A DNA stretch of 64,000 nt from Limnoperna fortunei (taxonomy: Eukaryota; Mollusca; Bivalvia; Mytilida; Modiolidae). Shown in pieces: positions 36,201 through 47,869 of this stretch (its first letter is position 1; each line of letters opens with the position of its first letter). Position numbers and translations under genes: made by a program. Location: NCBI GenBank assembly GCA_944474755.1, contig OX104124.1, forward strand, positions 19,814,452 to 19,878,451, given 5' to 3'. The notes beneath the pieces are model-generated. The model worked only from the letters and a program-made list of their open reading frames with translations, made no database searches and was not told where the DNA came from.

Positions 36201-37236
36201 TAGTCTCGATCACCCAGACGCATATATAAATAGCGTCTGGGATCACCGAGTTGTAGTTTCGCTACCAATAAGTGGAGACAAAACAATGGTTCTATTTTAA
36301 AGGTCCTATTTTTAGACCAGGAAATCCATGCAAACATGTCTATACTTATAAAATGACGTCACAGTAAGATTCTCTCTTGATTGTGCATACAATAATATTT
36401 CTTTAATTAATTGATATTATTACATGAATAGAATTTTGCGTGTTTTTGGTTGGTTTAAAAACAACTTTCGCGTCACGATAAAAGCAAAAGTACTAAAATT
36501 ACTTAAAACGTTTGTACGCTGCACGATTCCGCTGCCTAATAGTCAAGCAGAATCCGATATCGACCTGGTTTTTATGTTTAAGCCAATCAAAATAGCCGTC
36601 TTAATAAATTCATTCGTCTAATCAAATCGATCGTATTAATTGTATTGTACACAATTGATAGACGTCTGCTACACACACGTGCGTGTGAGCATCAAATGGG
36701 AGAAACGTCGGCTCTGCGATATATGGTTTCATTTATACTCTTCTCAATATGTGAAACTGGAATTTCAGGATTATTAGCAAATTGATATCAAAATGCAGTA
36801 TTAAATAAAATATGTAAGCAGTAGAAAAGGCATCTATTTTTCTAATCAAGGGAGACGGTGGTTTTATTCATGTAATAAAACAATTAATGAATTTGATATA
36901 CGATCGCTATCAGGATTTATCAGCCCTCAAAAATGTATATTCACCTCGCCTAGCGGCTCGGTGAATATAACATATTTTTGTGGCTGATAAATCCTGATAG
37001 CGACCTATATCAAAGTCATTAATTGTATAATGTTATATTTTGATAAAAATATTCAAATGTAAACTTTGGTACAATTTTTTATACACTTCTTGATATAAAC
37101 GGAAGTAATTTTTTAGACAGTAAAAATATCATCCAATCAAAAATTACGCCCAGTTTTGGGCGTAATGATAACGAGTTCAACATAGAGATGAATCCAGACG
37201 CATAAATGAAATTAAGCGTCTGGATGATCGAGACTA
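36201..37236. mobile_element. 1,036 bp MITE with perfect 10 bp target duplication
   Basis: Starts TAGTCTCGATCACCCAGACG and ends CGTCTGGATGATCGAGACTA, its near-perfect complement. TATCTCTTAG stands directly outside both ends (36191-36200 and 37237-37246). Each end also carries its own small hairpin, CCAGACGC..GCGTCTGG. A duplication of this length suggests a Mutator-like mobiliser. A foldback (36880-37030) sits inside. There is no coding capacity. Confidence 0.85.
36880..37030. repeat. Foldback inside the 1,036 bp MITE
   Basis: ACAATTAATGAATTTGATATA pairs with TATATCAAAGTCATTAATTGT. The arms continue through CGCTATCAGGATTTATCAGCC to a TCGCCTAGCGGCTC loop flanked by TATATTCACC/GGTGAATATA. Confidence 0.85.
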
Positions 37237-37709
37237 TATCTCTTAGATGTTTACGATTCGTTACTTATTGAAGGTACGGAGTACTAGTAATTTGTGTAAC
37301 CCGTACCCGTACCCAAATTTGACTTACCCAAAACATATTATCGGTAATAAAATCATTATTAAGTGACATGTAAACATAAGTTTTGGTACTAAGATAGAAT
37401 TATGTATAAAATAAAGGAAACAAATGATTTCAATGAAGTATTTTGTTGTTAACTTTAAATATTTTAATTTCCTTTGATACTCAATGGTTGAGCAACGTTG
37501 TCCATTTCGTATAACCTAACTTGGTATTTAGGCACGTGACTGACTGTTGACGTCATAATTGTATGTATTGATGACGTTGATTAAACATGAATTCTTCCGC
37601 AAACAACAAGTGACGACACTAATAATTGTGAATTGCAAATATTATTTGACTACAGGTTAAATATTGTTATTATTATTTCTATTTATAATATTGAATTTAA
37701 AATATAAGA

Positions 37710-37845
37710 ATTGTTTTCAATTGTTGGTTAGATTATTGGATATAGACAACATTTGGTGGCTTTACGCTGTACATTCGCGGTTTATTGGCGTAAACCGACC
37801 CAAAGTCGTCTATATCCAATAATCTAACCAGCAATTGAAAACAAT
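37710..37845. repeat. Foldback palindrome
   Basis: GTTTTCAATTGTTGGTTAGATTATTGGATATAGAC pairs with GTCTATATCCAATAATCTAACCAGCAATTGAAAAC, one or two mismatches. The ~50 base centre contains a GTTTACG/GTAAAC-type mini stem. Open frames overlapping it are not genes. Confidence 0.85.
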
Positions 37846-38376
37846 CATTAAAAAATCTATGTAAAATGGGGTAAAATGTGTAACAGAAACTAGCAAAATT
37901 AGGTATACAAACCCGATGCATACTTAAATACAGAATACAGTATGTTTAGTATTAGCTTTTATTATTTTGTTCGAAATGTGTATATTTGTTAGAAATTTAT
38001 TGTGTTAGCTTTTTTATAGAAAGTTTACATTGTATAGCGAATTTGTTTAACAGAAATAAAATATGGACCGTAATTACATGTATATTTGTACTTGCTAGTA
38101 TTACTAATTGTTGTCTGATTGATAAAGAAATTAATTGTGTGCTAGCTCGATTCGACAACAGAAGGAATGAAGCCACAATAAAAGTCATGATTGTTAATTA
38201 TACAATAAAAATGAAAAGGTATGTAATGCAAGCCCTAGATTCTTATCTAAGCAAATAAGTGTAGCCATAATCGAACTCAATTAACTTCTTAGAGAGTGGC
38301 ATGTTTTTTTGCATGAAAATCGGAAGTTTCTGTTAACGGGTTTGAATTAACTTTTTCATTAAAAATGTTAAAATGG

Positions 38377-38640
38377 TTTAGTGCCAATTTGCCAAATCCC
38401 AAATTGCCGATTCCCAGATTGCCGCGGCCAATTAGCCGATTCCCAGTTTTATAAGCCGATAATTCCTTTTATGTCACTTAAAATATTTAATTTATATAAT
38501 TAATTTTCCTATTCTTTTTACACCATTTGGATTGTTCTTAATTGGTTTAATAATATGTAATCGGCAATCTGGGAATCGGCAAATTGGACGCGGCAATCTG
38601 GGAATCGGCAATTTGGGATTCGGCAAACTGGAATGCACCC
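38377..38640. mobile_element. 264 bp repeat element with 10 bp target duplication
   Basis: GTTAAAATGG flanks it on both sides (38367-38376 and 38641-38650). The left third has CCAAATCCCAAATTGCCGATTCCCAG units. The right third has the complementary CTGGGAATCGGCAATTTGGGATTCGG units, so the element folds back on itself. The middle is AT rich. Confidence 0.78.
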
Positions 38641-39104
38641 GTTAAAATGGCTCATTTATTGGTCGAAACATTATCTGTAACTCCCGTTTGACGTTTGTTT
38701 TAAATATATTTGAAGTAAAGGTAATCTGTTGTTTCTTTTATAAGTAACTGAAATGACATTTAAATTTATTTTATCTAACAAGGTCCGTGCTGGTCATTGT
38801 CAGACAAAGTATTTTTCGTATCATCACACAGTGGTTTTCGTATTGAGCAGTTGTGGGGAAAGATTTCATCTGAAGTTTCTCAGTATGCGTACATAGCTCT
38901 TGTAATGGTACCAATGACTTATCTACAAGTACAGCTTCTGTTATTCTCCAGCATTTCCGGACACTTTTAACAACATTCGGAAGAAAAACACAAGGTTTGC
39001 AAAGAATTTAATTTTTTAAATGCAACTGGTCTCGATTTCCATCTTTGTGTATAAATGATTTTAAAATTTGTCATCGAATTGTGGCGTTTTCTTTATCTGT
39101 TTTA

Positions 39105-39215
39105 AGGGTAGGGTGTGCTCGACACCAATCTTAATTGACAATTTTATTTCCGAAGATGTCGGGTTTTCACCGGGTAATCCAATTACCTCCAAAACACTAG
39201 ACGGCACGATGATGG
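39105..39215 (+). mobile_element. SINE fragment
   Basis: AGGGTGTGCTCGACACCAATCTTAATTGACAA, GTCGGGTTTTCACCGGGTAATCC and CTAGACGGCACGATGA follow the SINE body order on the + strand. Head absent. Confidence 0.65.
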
Positions 39216-40650
39216 GGTATATAATTCAACATATTAAAGTATATATTATTGTGAAAGGGAGCATGTCAAATTGCTCCCACTTTTTTTAAAAACGCCCCTC
39301 CCCCACTAACAAGCAGGCCGTTATTTTCCTAATTTTCCTATTTTTTTTTCCAAGCAGCCCTAAAATTCTTAATTCAAGCTGTAAATCCTAAAAAACTCAG
39401 TCCTACTTTTTTTTGGTTAAAATCCTAATTTTTTTAATTTGCAAAATTTCAAAAATAAGAAGTTAAATGAAGCTAGCTTTAGTGTACTTTCAGAAATATG
39501 CATTTGCCACCCAGGAGACTATTTGATGGTTATCCAAATGTTCTTCTGAATTGGTAATTTGTAATTGGTAACTTTTGTACTATTGTTCTGTGCCCAAAAT
39601 GGTTAGTAAATCTAATTTTTCAGTCTTAGAAAATAGAAAATTTTATCCCTTATTTTTATTTAATAACCCCTAAAATTCCTAAAATAAGCCCTTATTTTTT
39701 GCAAAAAGTAGCTTTAAAGCCTGCACTAAGGAAAATAAAAAAACATGTCCACAGCAAAAATCGAACACTTACAAAAATCACTATATAGTAATAATTGTTA
39801 AGTTTTATTGCCATTTTCTACTTATTAAGACATTAAAGTGCATATCGAAAACTTCCTCACTCTGAGCAAAAATCGTACAATTTACACGCATCGCCGTATA
39901 GTAAAAATTGTTAGGTTGTATAGCCTATCATAAAGACATTATATTAATTTGGCGCCGATTAGAATTTATTTATAAGACATTAAGTCAGGTGTGCGTACTG
40001 GTGGCCAAAAATGTGTTTACCCTTATATGACATGCAGTATTATAAGATAATGGTGTTGAAAGTTTACCAGCCTTCCGTACATAATTACAGAACATTTTTT
40101 TATCATAAGTCCAGACTTATTTTTATGAATATGGACAAGTCATTTATTAACGTTGTTTTTCTAAAGCGACGTTGTGTTTATCACACACACACACGAACAC
40201 TTAACGTAACGTCTACACGTTTTATTAATAATATTCTTATATGACGTGCCGAAAAAGTCCATACTATTAAAATGAGTATCTACTCCTAACAACATCAACA
40301 ATCTTTATGGCGACGCCATTGTAAGATTTTTCACATATTTTATCTAAAATTAAGTATTTATCTGGTCAAAATCTGAAAAATAAGCGATTGATACAAGCTG
40401 TGTTGATACAAAACCTTGTATCATTCATATATGTGATACAAGGTGTACTTTTGTCGGAACTACGTATTGACGTCACAATGAATGGTATGACCAATAATTC
40501 GTTGGATTACTTTTATTCTTTGAATGAAATATGACGTCATAATATGTGTGACGTTAGGGACTCTATTTTATAAACAAATTGTTCGTTGAATGCTAAAAAC
40601 ATTACTTTTGTTTTGCCTTTTTATACTTTCTAATTTTAGATAAACTTATT
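39216..40650. other. AT-rich intergenic DNA with homopolymer-rich fragments
   Basis: 39290-39720 has repeated CCTAATTTT/CCTAAAATT-like phrases of an old repeat. No gene recognised. Confidence 0.35.
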
Positions 40651-40651
40651 A

Positions 40652-40800
40652 CATACATTTAAGTGTAGGTACAACTACCTGTATCATGTCTTGATAGTTG
40701 CATACATCCCGCATCACAAATCGACGCTGCACGTCTCGTATAGTGATACGAATGTATACAACTGTCTCGACGTGATAGGCAGTTGTACCTACACATAATG
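40652..40800. repeat. Foldback palindrome
   Basis: GTGTAGGTACAACTACCTGTATCATGTC pairs with the right arm GACGTGATAGGCAGTTGTACCTACAC. A second pairing GTTGCATACAT/ATGTATACAAC lies inside. Confidence 0.8.
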
Positions 40801-41265
40801 TATATGTAATGTGTATTTATCGACGTTACAATCAACTTTTGAGTCCAAAATGCCGACAAGTCCTTCAACTCATAGGCTACTTTGTTAATAAAAGTTATTT
40901 TATGTCCTACTAGAATAAAAAAAATTAAAGTGGACACGAATATAAACTCATTGTACCACGGGGTGGCCTTTAATGTCCACATTTTATAAGTAAAATCTAA
41001 TATAAAATATATAATAATATAAAATATATTGTTGCCCTGCATCCAAAGTGCCAACCCGTGTTAAAATCGGTTTATATTTGTGCCACTATAAATTGTTTCT
41101 TAATTTTGCTTTAATTTCAACTATCCCAACTAAGAACTATATCAAGAATGATTATTTAATAATTATGATTAAATAATCAAAGACTTTTTTATTTCTTAAC
41201 ATTTTGTCTGTTGGAACGTCAATAGAATATACAAGATTACAAATTAAATAATTAATAATGGCCCT
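40801..41265. other. AT-rich intergenic DNA
   Basis: No gene seen. The 131-codon - strand open frame at 40659-41054 is largely the foldback arms plus AT-rich sequence. Confidence 0.35.
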
Positions 41266-41425
41266 CGACTTGAATCTTAATTAACAAGGATTGCCTGTTT
41301 ATCTACTGAAAGTCGTGGGTTTTCTCCGGGTACTCTCCGTTTCCTCTGCCAATCCAAATAAAAAGTGGACGCAATGATAAAGCTTATAAATTGGTGAAAG
41401 TGTCGTTAAACACAATACAAACAAA
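41266..41425 (+). mobile_element. SINE fragment
   Basis: CCTCGACTTGAATCTTAATTAACAAGGATTGCC, GGGTTTTCTCCGGGTACTC, AAAAAGTGGACGCAATGA and GTGTCGTTAAACACAA match the SINE body and tail. Head absent. Confidence 0.75.
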
Positions 41426-41629
41426 CAATAATAATAAAAAAAGTCTGAAAAAGCTAAAAACAGAAAAGTGGACGGGATTGACTTGAATCCATGTGAATTG
41501 TAACCATCATGTTTAGTTACTTTACAATATAAAGCACTGAGTTGTTTCGGCAATTAAAGGTTATTTCTTACTTGGAGTGCATTATTTATGATTTCTTGCA
41601 TTTTTTAAGCGTGTTTTTTTTCAGCATAA

Positions 41630-41810
41630 TGTCCCTTGACGGCTTGCGTAAAAAGTCAAAAGTCAATAGTCAAAAGGTTGAAAGTCAAAAGTTAAAAGTG
41701 AAAATGTCCCCAGTCGGTATAATAAGTCAATAGTAAAAACTCAAAACAAAAAAGTCAGAAGAAGTAAGTTAAAAGTTAAAAGTCAAAATGACCCTCCAGG
41801 GCTTCCGCTT
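41630..41810 (+). repeat. Solo arm of the AAAAGTC foldback family
   Basis: GTCCCTTGACGGCTTGCG, a run of AAAAGTC/AAAGTTAAAAGT units, AATGTCCCCAGTCGG and the terminal CCCTCCAGGGCTTCCG are all present in the same order as in the complete elements at 41873 and 43631. Confidence 0.8.
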
Positions 41811-41872
41811 GATTTCTGTAAAACAAACAGTTGTTTATTAACATAAGTCAGTAAATCGCATCAGACAGCGAG

Positions 41873-42848
41873 TACGGAAGCCTTGGAGGGCCATTTTGAC
41901 TTTTAACTTTTAACTTACTACTACTGGCTATTTTGTTTTGAGTTTTGACTATTAACTTGTTACACAAGCCGACTGGGGACATTTTCACGTTTTACTTTTG
42001 ACTTTAAACCTTTTGACTATTGATTATTGTCTTTTGACTCTTGACTTCTGACTTTTTACCTAAGCCGTAAAGGGACATTTTTGTCTTTCAACTTCTTACA
42101 ATTGACATTTTACTTTTCAATTTTTGACTTTCAAGGCGGGAAAAATTGAAATTAAAGATTTTTCAGCTGCACAAAACCCAAACTTTTTCATTTTATAAAT
42201 TGTATATCTATGTCTCGCTGTCTGATACGATATATTGACTTATGTAAATAAACAACGGTCTGTTCTCCAGAAATCCAATCTGTTGACTTTAAACACCGAA
42301 TACGTTACACAAAAGAAAAAGTTAGAATGAAGTGTGTTACAGAAAGATGCGACTATTGAAATCTCATATTACGATTGGTTAATACACCTAGATGTTATAC
42401 AATAGCATAAAGAAGTAAATCCATTCGTTTTTGTTATATTCATGTTTTTTTACATATTTGTCTTATATGGTTTTGATACCGAAATTTGCACTTTTCCCGA
42501 AGATATTTTTGTCAGTGAACTCACATTTTTATAATGAATATGTTTTAGTTAATCTAACGAAGGTGAGATTGTCTTTGAACATTGTTTCCCGCCTTGAAAG
42601 TCATTAGTTGAAAAGTAAAAAGTCAATTGTAAGAAGTTGAAAGACAAAAATGTCCCTTTACGGCTTACGTAAAAAGTCAGAAGTCAAAAGACAAAATTCA
42701 ATAATCAAAAGGCTGAAAATCAAAAGTTAAAAGTGAAAATGTCCCCAGTCGGCTTGTATAATAAGTCAAGAGTCAAAACTCACGACAAAAAAGTCAGAAG
42801 TAGTAAGTTAAAAGTTAAAAGTCAAAATGGCCCTCCAAGGCTTCCGTA
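41873..42848. mobile_element. AAAAGTC-armed foldback element, copy A
   Basis: Begins TACGGAAGCCTTGGAGGGCC and ends GGCCCTCCAAGGCTTCCGTA. Each arm is about 250 bases and consists mostly of GACTTTTGAC/GTCAAAAGTC units with fixed landmarks (GGGGACATTTTCAC, AAGGGACATTTTTGTC). The centre (about 42170-42560) is unique sequence without a reading frame. The same centre recurs in copy B in the same orientation. There is no protein to move it, so it is non-autonomous. Confidence 0.82.
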
Positions 42849-43175
42849 CGGAATAGTTTGGATTTTGTGCAGCTGTACGCTGTACAATCTTCAATTTTTC
42901 CGGCCTTGAAAGTCATAATTTGATAAGTAAAAAGTCAATTGTAAAAGGTTGAGAGACAAAAATGTCCCTTTACGGCTTACGTAAAAAGTCAGAAGTCAAA
43001 ATTCAAAAGACAAAAGTCAATAGTCAAAAGGTTGAAAGTCAAAAGTTAAAAGTGAAAATGTCCCCAGGCGGCTTGTATACTAGTAATAAGTCAATAGTCA
43101 AAACTCATACCAAAAAAGTAAGAAGTAGTAAGTTAAAAGCTGATAGTCAAAATGGCCCTCCAGGGCTTCCGTAGA
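42849..43175 (+). repeat. AAAAGTC family arm, alternative inner type
   Basis: Carries GTGCAGCTGTACGCTGTACAATC before the GGCCTTGAAAGTC start of the arm, the inner type otherwise found at the left arms of copies A and B, here inverted. Ends GGCCCTCCAGGGCTTCCGTA. Confidence 0.75.
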
Positions 43176-43315
43176 ATTCACCTATAACTGACTTTAGTGG
43201 TATATATTACCCATCTATGTTCATCAACAAAGTTAACCAACTTATATACAGAAGTGAAGGCACATTAACATGCCATAAAACCTACTATTTCCATTGCTGT
43301 AGTTGCTATGTTAGT

Positions 43316-43630
43316 TACGGAAGCCTTGGAGGGCCATTTTGACTTTTATCTTTTAACTTACTAATTCTTACTTTTTTGTTTTGAGTTTTGACTATTGACT
43401 TATTATACAAGCCGATTGGGGACATTTTCACTTTTAACTTTTGACTTTCAACCTTTTGACTTTTGACTTCAGACTTTTTACATAAGCCGTGAAGGGACAT
43501 TTTTGTCTTTCAACTTCTTACAATTGACTTTTTACTTTTCAACTTATGACTTTCAAGGCGGGAAACAATGTTCAATTAAAATCTCACCTTAGTTAGATTT
43601 ACTAAAACCTTTTAATTATAAAAATGTGTG
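43316..43630 (-). repeat. AAAAGTC family arm
   Basis: Starts TACGGAAGCCTTGGAGGGCC and continues beyond GGCGGGAAACAATGTTC to AGATTTACTAAAACC. This pairs in full with the right arm of copy B (44245-44563). GTTAGT lies directly outside 43316 and again directly outside 44563, so an outer element 43316-44563 with a 6 bp duplication is possible. Confidence 0.75.
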
Positions 43631-44563
43631 TTCGGAAGCCTTGGAGGGCCATTTTGACTTTTATCTTTTAACTTACTAATTCTGACTTTTTTGTTTTGAG
43701 ATTTGAGTATTGACTTGTAATACAAGCCGACTGGGGACATTTTCACTTTTATCTTATGACTTTCAACCTTTTGACTATCGACTTTTGTCTTTTGACTTTT
43801 TACGTAAGCCTTGAAGGGACATTTTTGTCTTTCAACTTCTTACACTTGACTTTTTACTTTTCAATTTATGACTTTTTAGGCTGGAAAGATTGAAAGATTG
43901 TACAGCTGCACAAACCCCAAAATTTTCCATTATATGAATAGTAAATCTATGTCTCGCTGTCCGATGCGATTTATTGACTTTTGTAAAAAAAAAACTGTCT
44001 CTTTCTCCAGAAATCCAATTTGTTGACTTTTAACACCGAGCACGTTACACAAAATAAAAAGTCAGAATGAAGTGTGTTACAGAAATAATGCCCTTATTGA
44101 AATTTCATATTACGATTGGTTTATAGACGTATACAATAGCATAAAGAAGTAAATTTTCTGTATAAAATTGATTAACTCGTACAAAAATACAAAAGAGGTT
44201 GTGGAATTTGCTCTTTTCCTGAAGATATTTTTGTCAGTGAGCTCACTTTTTTATAAATAAAAGGTTTTAGTAAATCTAACTAAGGTGAGATTATCTTTGA
44301 ACATTGTTTCCCGCCTTGAAAGTCATAAGTTGAAAAGTAAAAAGTCAATTGTAAGAAGTTGAAAGACAAAAATGTCCATTCACGGCTTACGTAAAAAGTC
44401 TGAAGTCAAAAGTCAATAGTCAAAAGGTTGAAAGTCAAAAGTTAAAAGTGAAAATGTCCCCAGTCGGCTTGTATCATAAGTCAATAGTCAAAACTCAAAA
44501 CAAAAAAGTCAGAATTAGTAAGTTAAAAGTTAAAAGTCAAAATGGCCCTCCAAGGCTTCCGTA
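43631..44563. mobile_element. AAAAGTC-armed foldback element, copy B
   Basis: Same organisation as copy A: left end TTCGGAAGCCTTGGAGGGCC, right end GGCCCTCCAAGGCTTCCGTA. The centre has CTATGTCTCGCTGTCCGATGCG and CAGAAATCCAATTTGTTGAC, matching copy A closely. Confidence 0.82.
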
Positions 44564-44569
44564 GTTAGT

Positions 44570-44771
44570 GGTTGTTGTAAAGTTTGCCGATTTATTAGAC
44601 TTTGATTGGTGGATTGTTTTATTGACAGTTTGTTATTACCTTAATTTTCAAGGGCTTTTGTAAGATTATCCTAATCAAGTTACATGTATATACAACAATA
44701 TGGACCTATAAAATAAATCCTTTAAGTTAAGTTTTCTACATTAACTTGTAGCGTTCTTCGAACTTGACATA
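44570..44771. other. AT-rich spacer
   Basis: Nothing recognised between the foldback field and the Tc1-like relic. Confidence 0.3.
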
Positions 44772-45858
44772 TACAGTCGTGTGCCATGAATTAGTTTGCA
44801 AAATGGCTGACGTAAAAATATTCAATGAATTAAATAACTACTTTTGGCCATAATTTAAACTCACAAAGACACTATTATACTCACTTAATATGTTTCATAT
44901 TTAGTTATTATGTCCTGTGAAATATAGAACAATCCGAATTTTTTGGGAGAGGCTTTCATAAAGACTTCTTATATAATATATTCAAATATCAAGAACCACT
45001 CTATCCAACTTAGTAGCGTCAAAAATTTCATTATCCCTTCTTTGAACTTGTGCCTTTAAAACTTTTCAAATACATAACCGAGGTATCGAGACAACCAAGT
45101 TCGAGACAACGAGGTTCGACTGTATTTAAGTTATACTGAGATCCGGCCTTTGTGGTGGCCAAGTTAAAGTGTTTATACCGTTATCCTGTTTCTATTGATT
45201 GGGGCGCAAAGAGACGTTACATGCCACATGTTCTCGCCTATAATGAGATAGAAATATGTTTCACTGTTCATATTTCTATTAACAGATGTAAGTGTTTCTA
45301 ATCTGTGGTACGAAATTCAACCCGAAAACATCATTAATACACGACAATTGTTTAGAGTCATCTCGAACAGCAAGACATTCAGGGCGTAATCTTTTGTTAG
45401 ATTTTCCACAAACAGAAAGTGAGAAACTTTATTGTTTGTCCCCAACATGACTTTCGTCACATCACTACATATAGTTGAAGGCCAAATTAATTCTTACTGT
45501 CCAACGCAATGTTTGTCTACAAATTGGTCTTCTTTTTCCCGATTTATTCGCGGAATCGTCGTTTTCCTGGCAACAAGTCGCCGCCTGTACCCCTCATAAA
45601 ACAATCGTCTACATAATATTCTACAGGACAAATTACACCCAGTTTTATCATTGAATGTAATAGTTTTAAATATCTGTCTATACGACTGTCTGACCGAAAA
45701 AGGATTCTGTCATCTCTAGGTGTTGACTTTCTTGGTCCTCCACTTCTAGGTACATTTTCATTGTCACCCTCCTTTTTTCGCCATCGCTTTTGAAATTGTT
45801 GTATAGTTTTACTGTTTATTCCAGTTGCTTAGACAATTTTATAGCTGAATAATCTATC
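44772..45858 (-). pseudogene. Tc1/mariner-like transposase relic, split by the Polinton
   Basis: On the - strand, fragments in shifting frames spell a Tc1-type transposase in order. There is a helix-turn-helix part (ATGINSKTIQQFQKRWRKK), the linker PRSGGPRKSTPRDDRIL, then RRLFYEGYRRRLVARKT, and a later SDESH-like CDESHV with RPECLAVRDDSK. Many stops and frame changes make it long dead. The left end TACAGTCGTGTGCCA at 44772 resembles a Tc1 terminus. The N-terminal end is cut by the Polinton insertion at 45865. Its continuation should lie just beyond 62780, where a short - strand frame (near 62800-62781) joins with plausible sense. Confidence 0.72.
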
Positions 45859-45864
45859 ATTTGA
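45859..45864. repeat. Polinton target-site duplication, left
   Basis: ATTTGA, identical to 62775-62780. Six bases is the length typical of Polintons. Confidence 0.92.
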
Positions 45865-46152
45865 AGTAGTTATAAACACCAGAGTTCTAGCGACTATCGT
45901 CGCCATATATTTACTATGGGATAAAAGGTATCCTCTCAATGAATCGGAGGATACCCCTTAATGAACTTTTTAAAATTAATTAGGTCAATTAAGAAACTTG
46001 ATTAAGTCTTGTAATAGTTCATTATGGATCTATCTGTTAAATCCTATGATATAATTTAACCCTAATTAGATGTATTTTAAATCTAGATTAATTAACATTT
46101 TAGATGTTCTATAAATAGACAACAAGGTATATATCTATAAATAGAAATCTAA
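45865..46152 (+). repeat. Left TIR of the Polinton
   Basis: Pairs with 62488-62774 over the whole length with few mismatches in the outer 230 bases and more in the inner 50. It contains its own small hairpin, GGTATCCTCTCAATGAATCGGAGGATACC. Confidence 0.92.
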
Positions 46153-46269
46153 AGAATGTCAACCTTTTCTTACCGTGTACAACTATTCCAGTTTCTTTTA
46201 TGATTTTAATTTAAATAAGAAAATAATGTATATAAATTGTACCACAAAGACATTAATTAGAAGTAATAC

Positions 46270-46272
<3 letters not shown>

Positions 46273-46320
<48 letters not shown>
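46273..46320. repeat. (TA)24 microsatellite
   Basis: 48 bases of pure TA, inside the Polinton left noncoding region. Confidence 0.98.
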
Positions 46321-46321
<1 letters not shown>

Positions 46322-46339
46322 TCACAAGTGAACCCCCAC

Positions 46340-47230
46340 CCCCCCCCCCTTTTTTTTCATAGCAGATCTCCATATTTCACGAGTCATAACAATTGTTATA
46401 TTTTTCAATGAAAAAAAAAATCATTTGCTATTAATTAACATTTAAATCTGTAGTTCACTGACCTTAACGTGAAGTAACTTGATAAAATGGTTCGTTTTTA
46501 ATTATATTATGTATTATAAATTAATTAAATATATTGCAGATTCCATGCTAGCCTTTCATTGTGAGTGTAGTAACTAAAATGCGTCACCCCCCCTTTTTTT
46601 CATAACAGATATCCATATTTCTCAAGTCATAACAAATTCTATTTTGTCAATGTAAATTTCATCTGCTATTTATAAACATTTAAATCTGTAGTTCATTGAC
46701 CTTAACGTGTTGTGACTTGTGTGTATGACTCATTTAAATAAAGATTATCGGCGTCATGTTTGAAAATTAGAATTTAAATAAATAATGTAAAAAATAAACG
46801 AAAATTAATAATTATTGTAGACAATTCTTTCAAGAATTGGCTTTTAAGATAAAATAATGTATGTATTAACAGAATGACGGCTGTCCTAATCTCCCTTGTA
46901 AAAACAATCATATATCGTCTGCTATATGCATTTAAATCTGTAGTTCACTGACCTTAACGCGTTAGGACAAGTGTGTATAACCGGTTTAATCCAGATCATC
47001 AAAAATGTTTGAAAATTATAAATATCGAAGGCGTTATTAAGAATTAATGTAATTGGCAATTTTGATTAAAAAAAAATAAATAAATAAATCGTTTATAATA
47101 AAGCAAAATTTTAAATCGTAGTCCTTGTCTCAAAAAAGTGACTTTAAAATAAAATAATGCAATAATATATATAGTATGACGATTCGTTGTACCAATCCCC
47201 CCTTTTCCTACCGTTGTTTATGTAATAAAT
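46340..47230 (+). repeat. Three to four degenerate ~245 bp repeats
   Basis: TTTAAATCTGTAGTTCACTGACCTTAACG recurs at about 46440, 46679 and 46930. A C-run/T-run block with CATA(G/A)CAGAT precedes the first two copies at 46341 and 46588, and a related C/T block is at 47196. No open frame. It lies between the left TIR and the polymerase gene. Confidence 0.75.
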
Positions 47231-47869
47231 CCAATAGATTCACAATAAAGTCGTAACTTAAAATGATATATCTACAAGAAAATATAAAAAATCAACACAA
47301 TAAGTATATAATATTTGTGTTTTACCCGATGCATTGTCAAATTTATAGACTTTAATCGGAGCGATAAAAAACACATCTGTTCAAAATGGCGACATTTCAC
47401 AACTGACGCTTTAAATAGACGAATCTAAGCGAAAGGGGTGAGAACCATAAAACGACGTACAGATTATTTGTAAAAAAAATCATATATCTTAAATTTATTC
47501 ATCAGATATGTCTAGTTTAATATAAAATTAATTAACAGATAGATCTTTGGATTATTATTATTCCAAATTTCTATATATTTTAATCATGGCATTGTCCTGA
47601 CATTTCCTGTTGTATGGTATAGCTCGCGGCACCTATATAAGCGAGAAAATCGAGAGGAATTTCAATTATGAATCGACAGTCAAACTGAGAGGACGTATTA
47701 GAAATTTAGCCTGAATAAAGCAAGACAGTTGGAATTATAGTGAAGTATTCCTAAAAATTATGTTAACATCATATTTGTAATGTATGTAAACTATTTAAGA
47801 CTAAATTAACAAAATATACATTAGCATCGGCTACTGGGACCGACTGCGTGACTCTCTCGACTATATGAG

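Noticed and set aside
37733..38258. Open frames on both strands
   Set aside because: They overlap foldback arms or AT-rich DNA and have no recognisable domain or splice support.
41542..43500. Open frames reading MSL(D/Y/H)GLRKKS..KVESQKLKVKMS in several places
   Set aside because: They are translations of the AAAAGTC repeat units and appear in every arm in both orientations. No gene is needed to explain them.
41630..44563. CRISPR-like array of short direct repeats
   Set aside because: Units are adjacent and degenerate without unique spacers, arms are inverted, and the DNA is animal nuclear.
46175..46411. 78-codon open frame
   Set aside because: Mostly the (TA)n microsatellite (YIYIYI) and a C-run.
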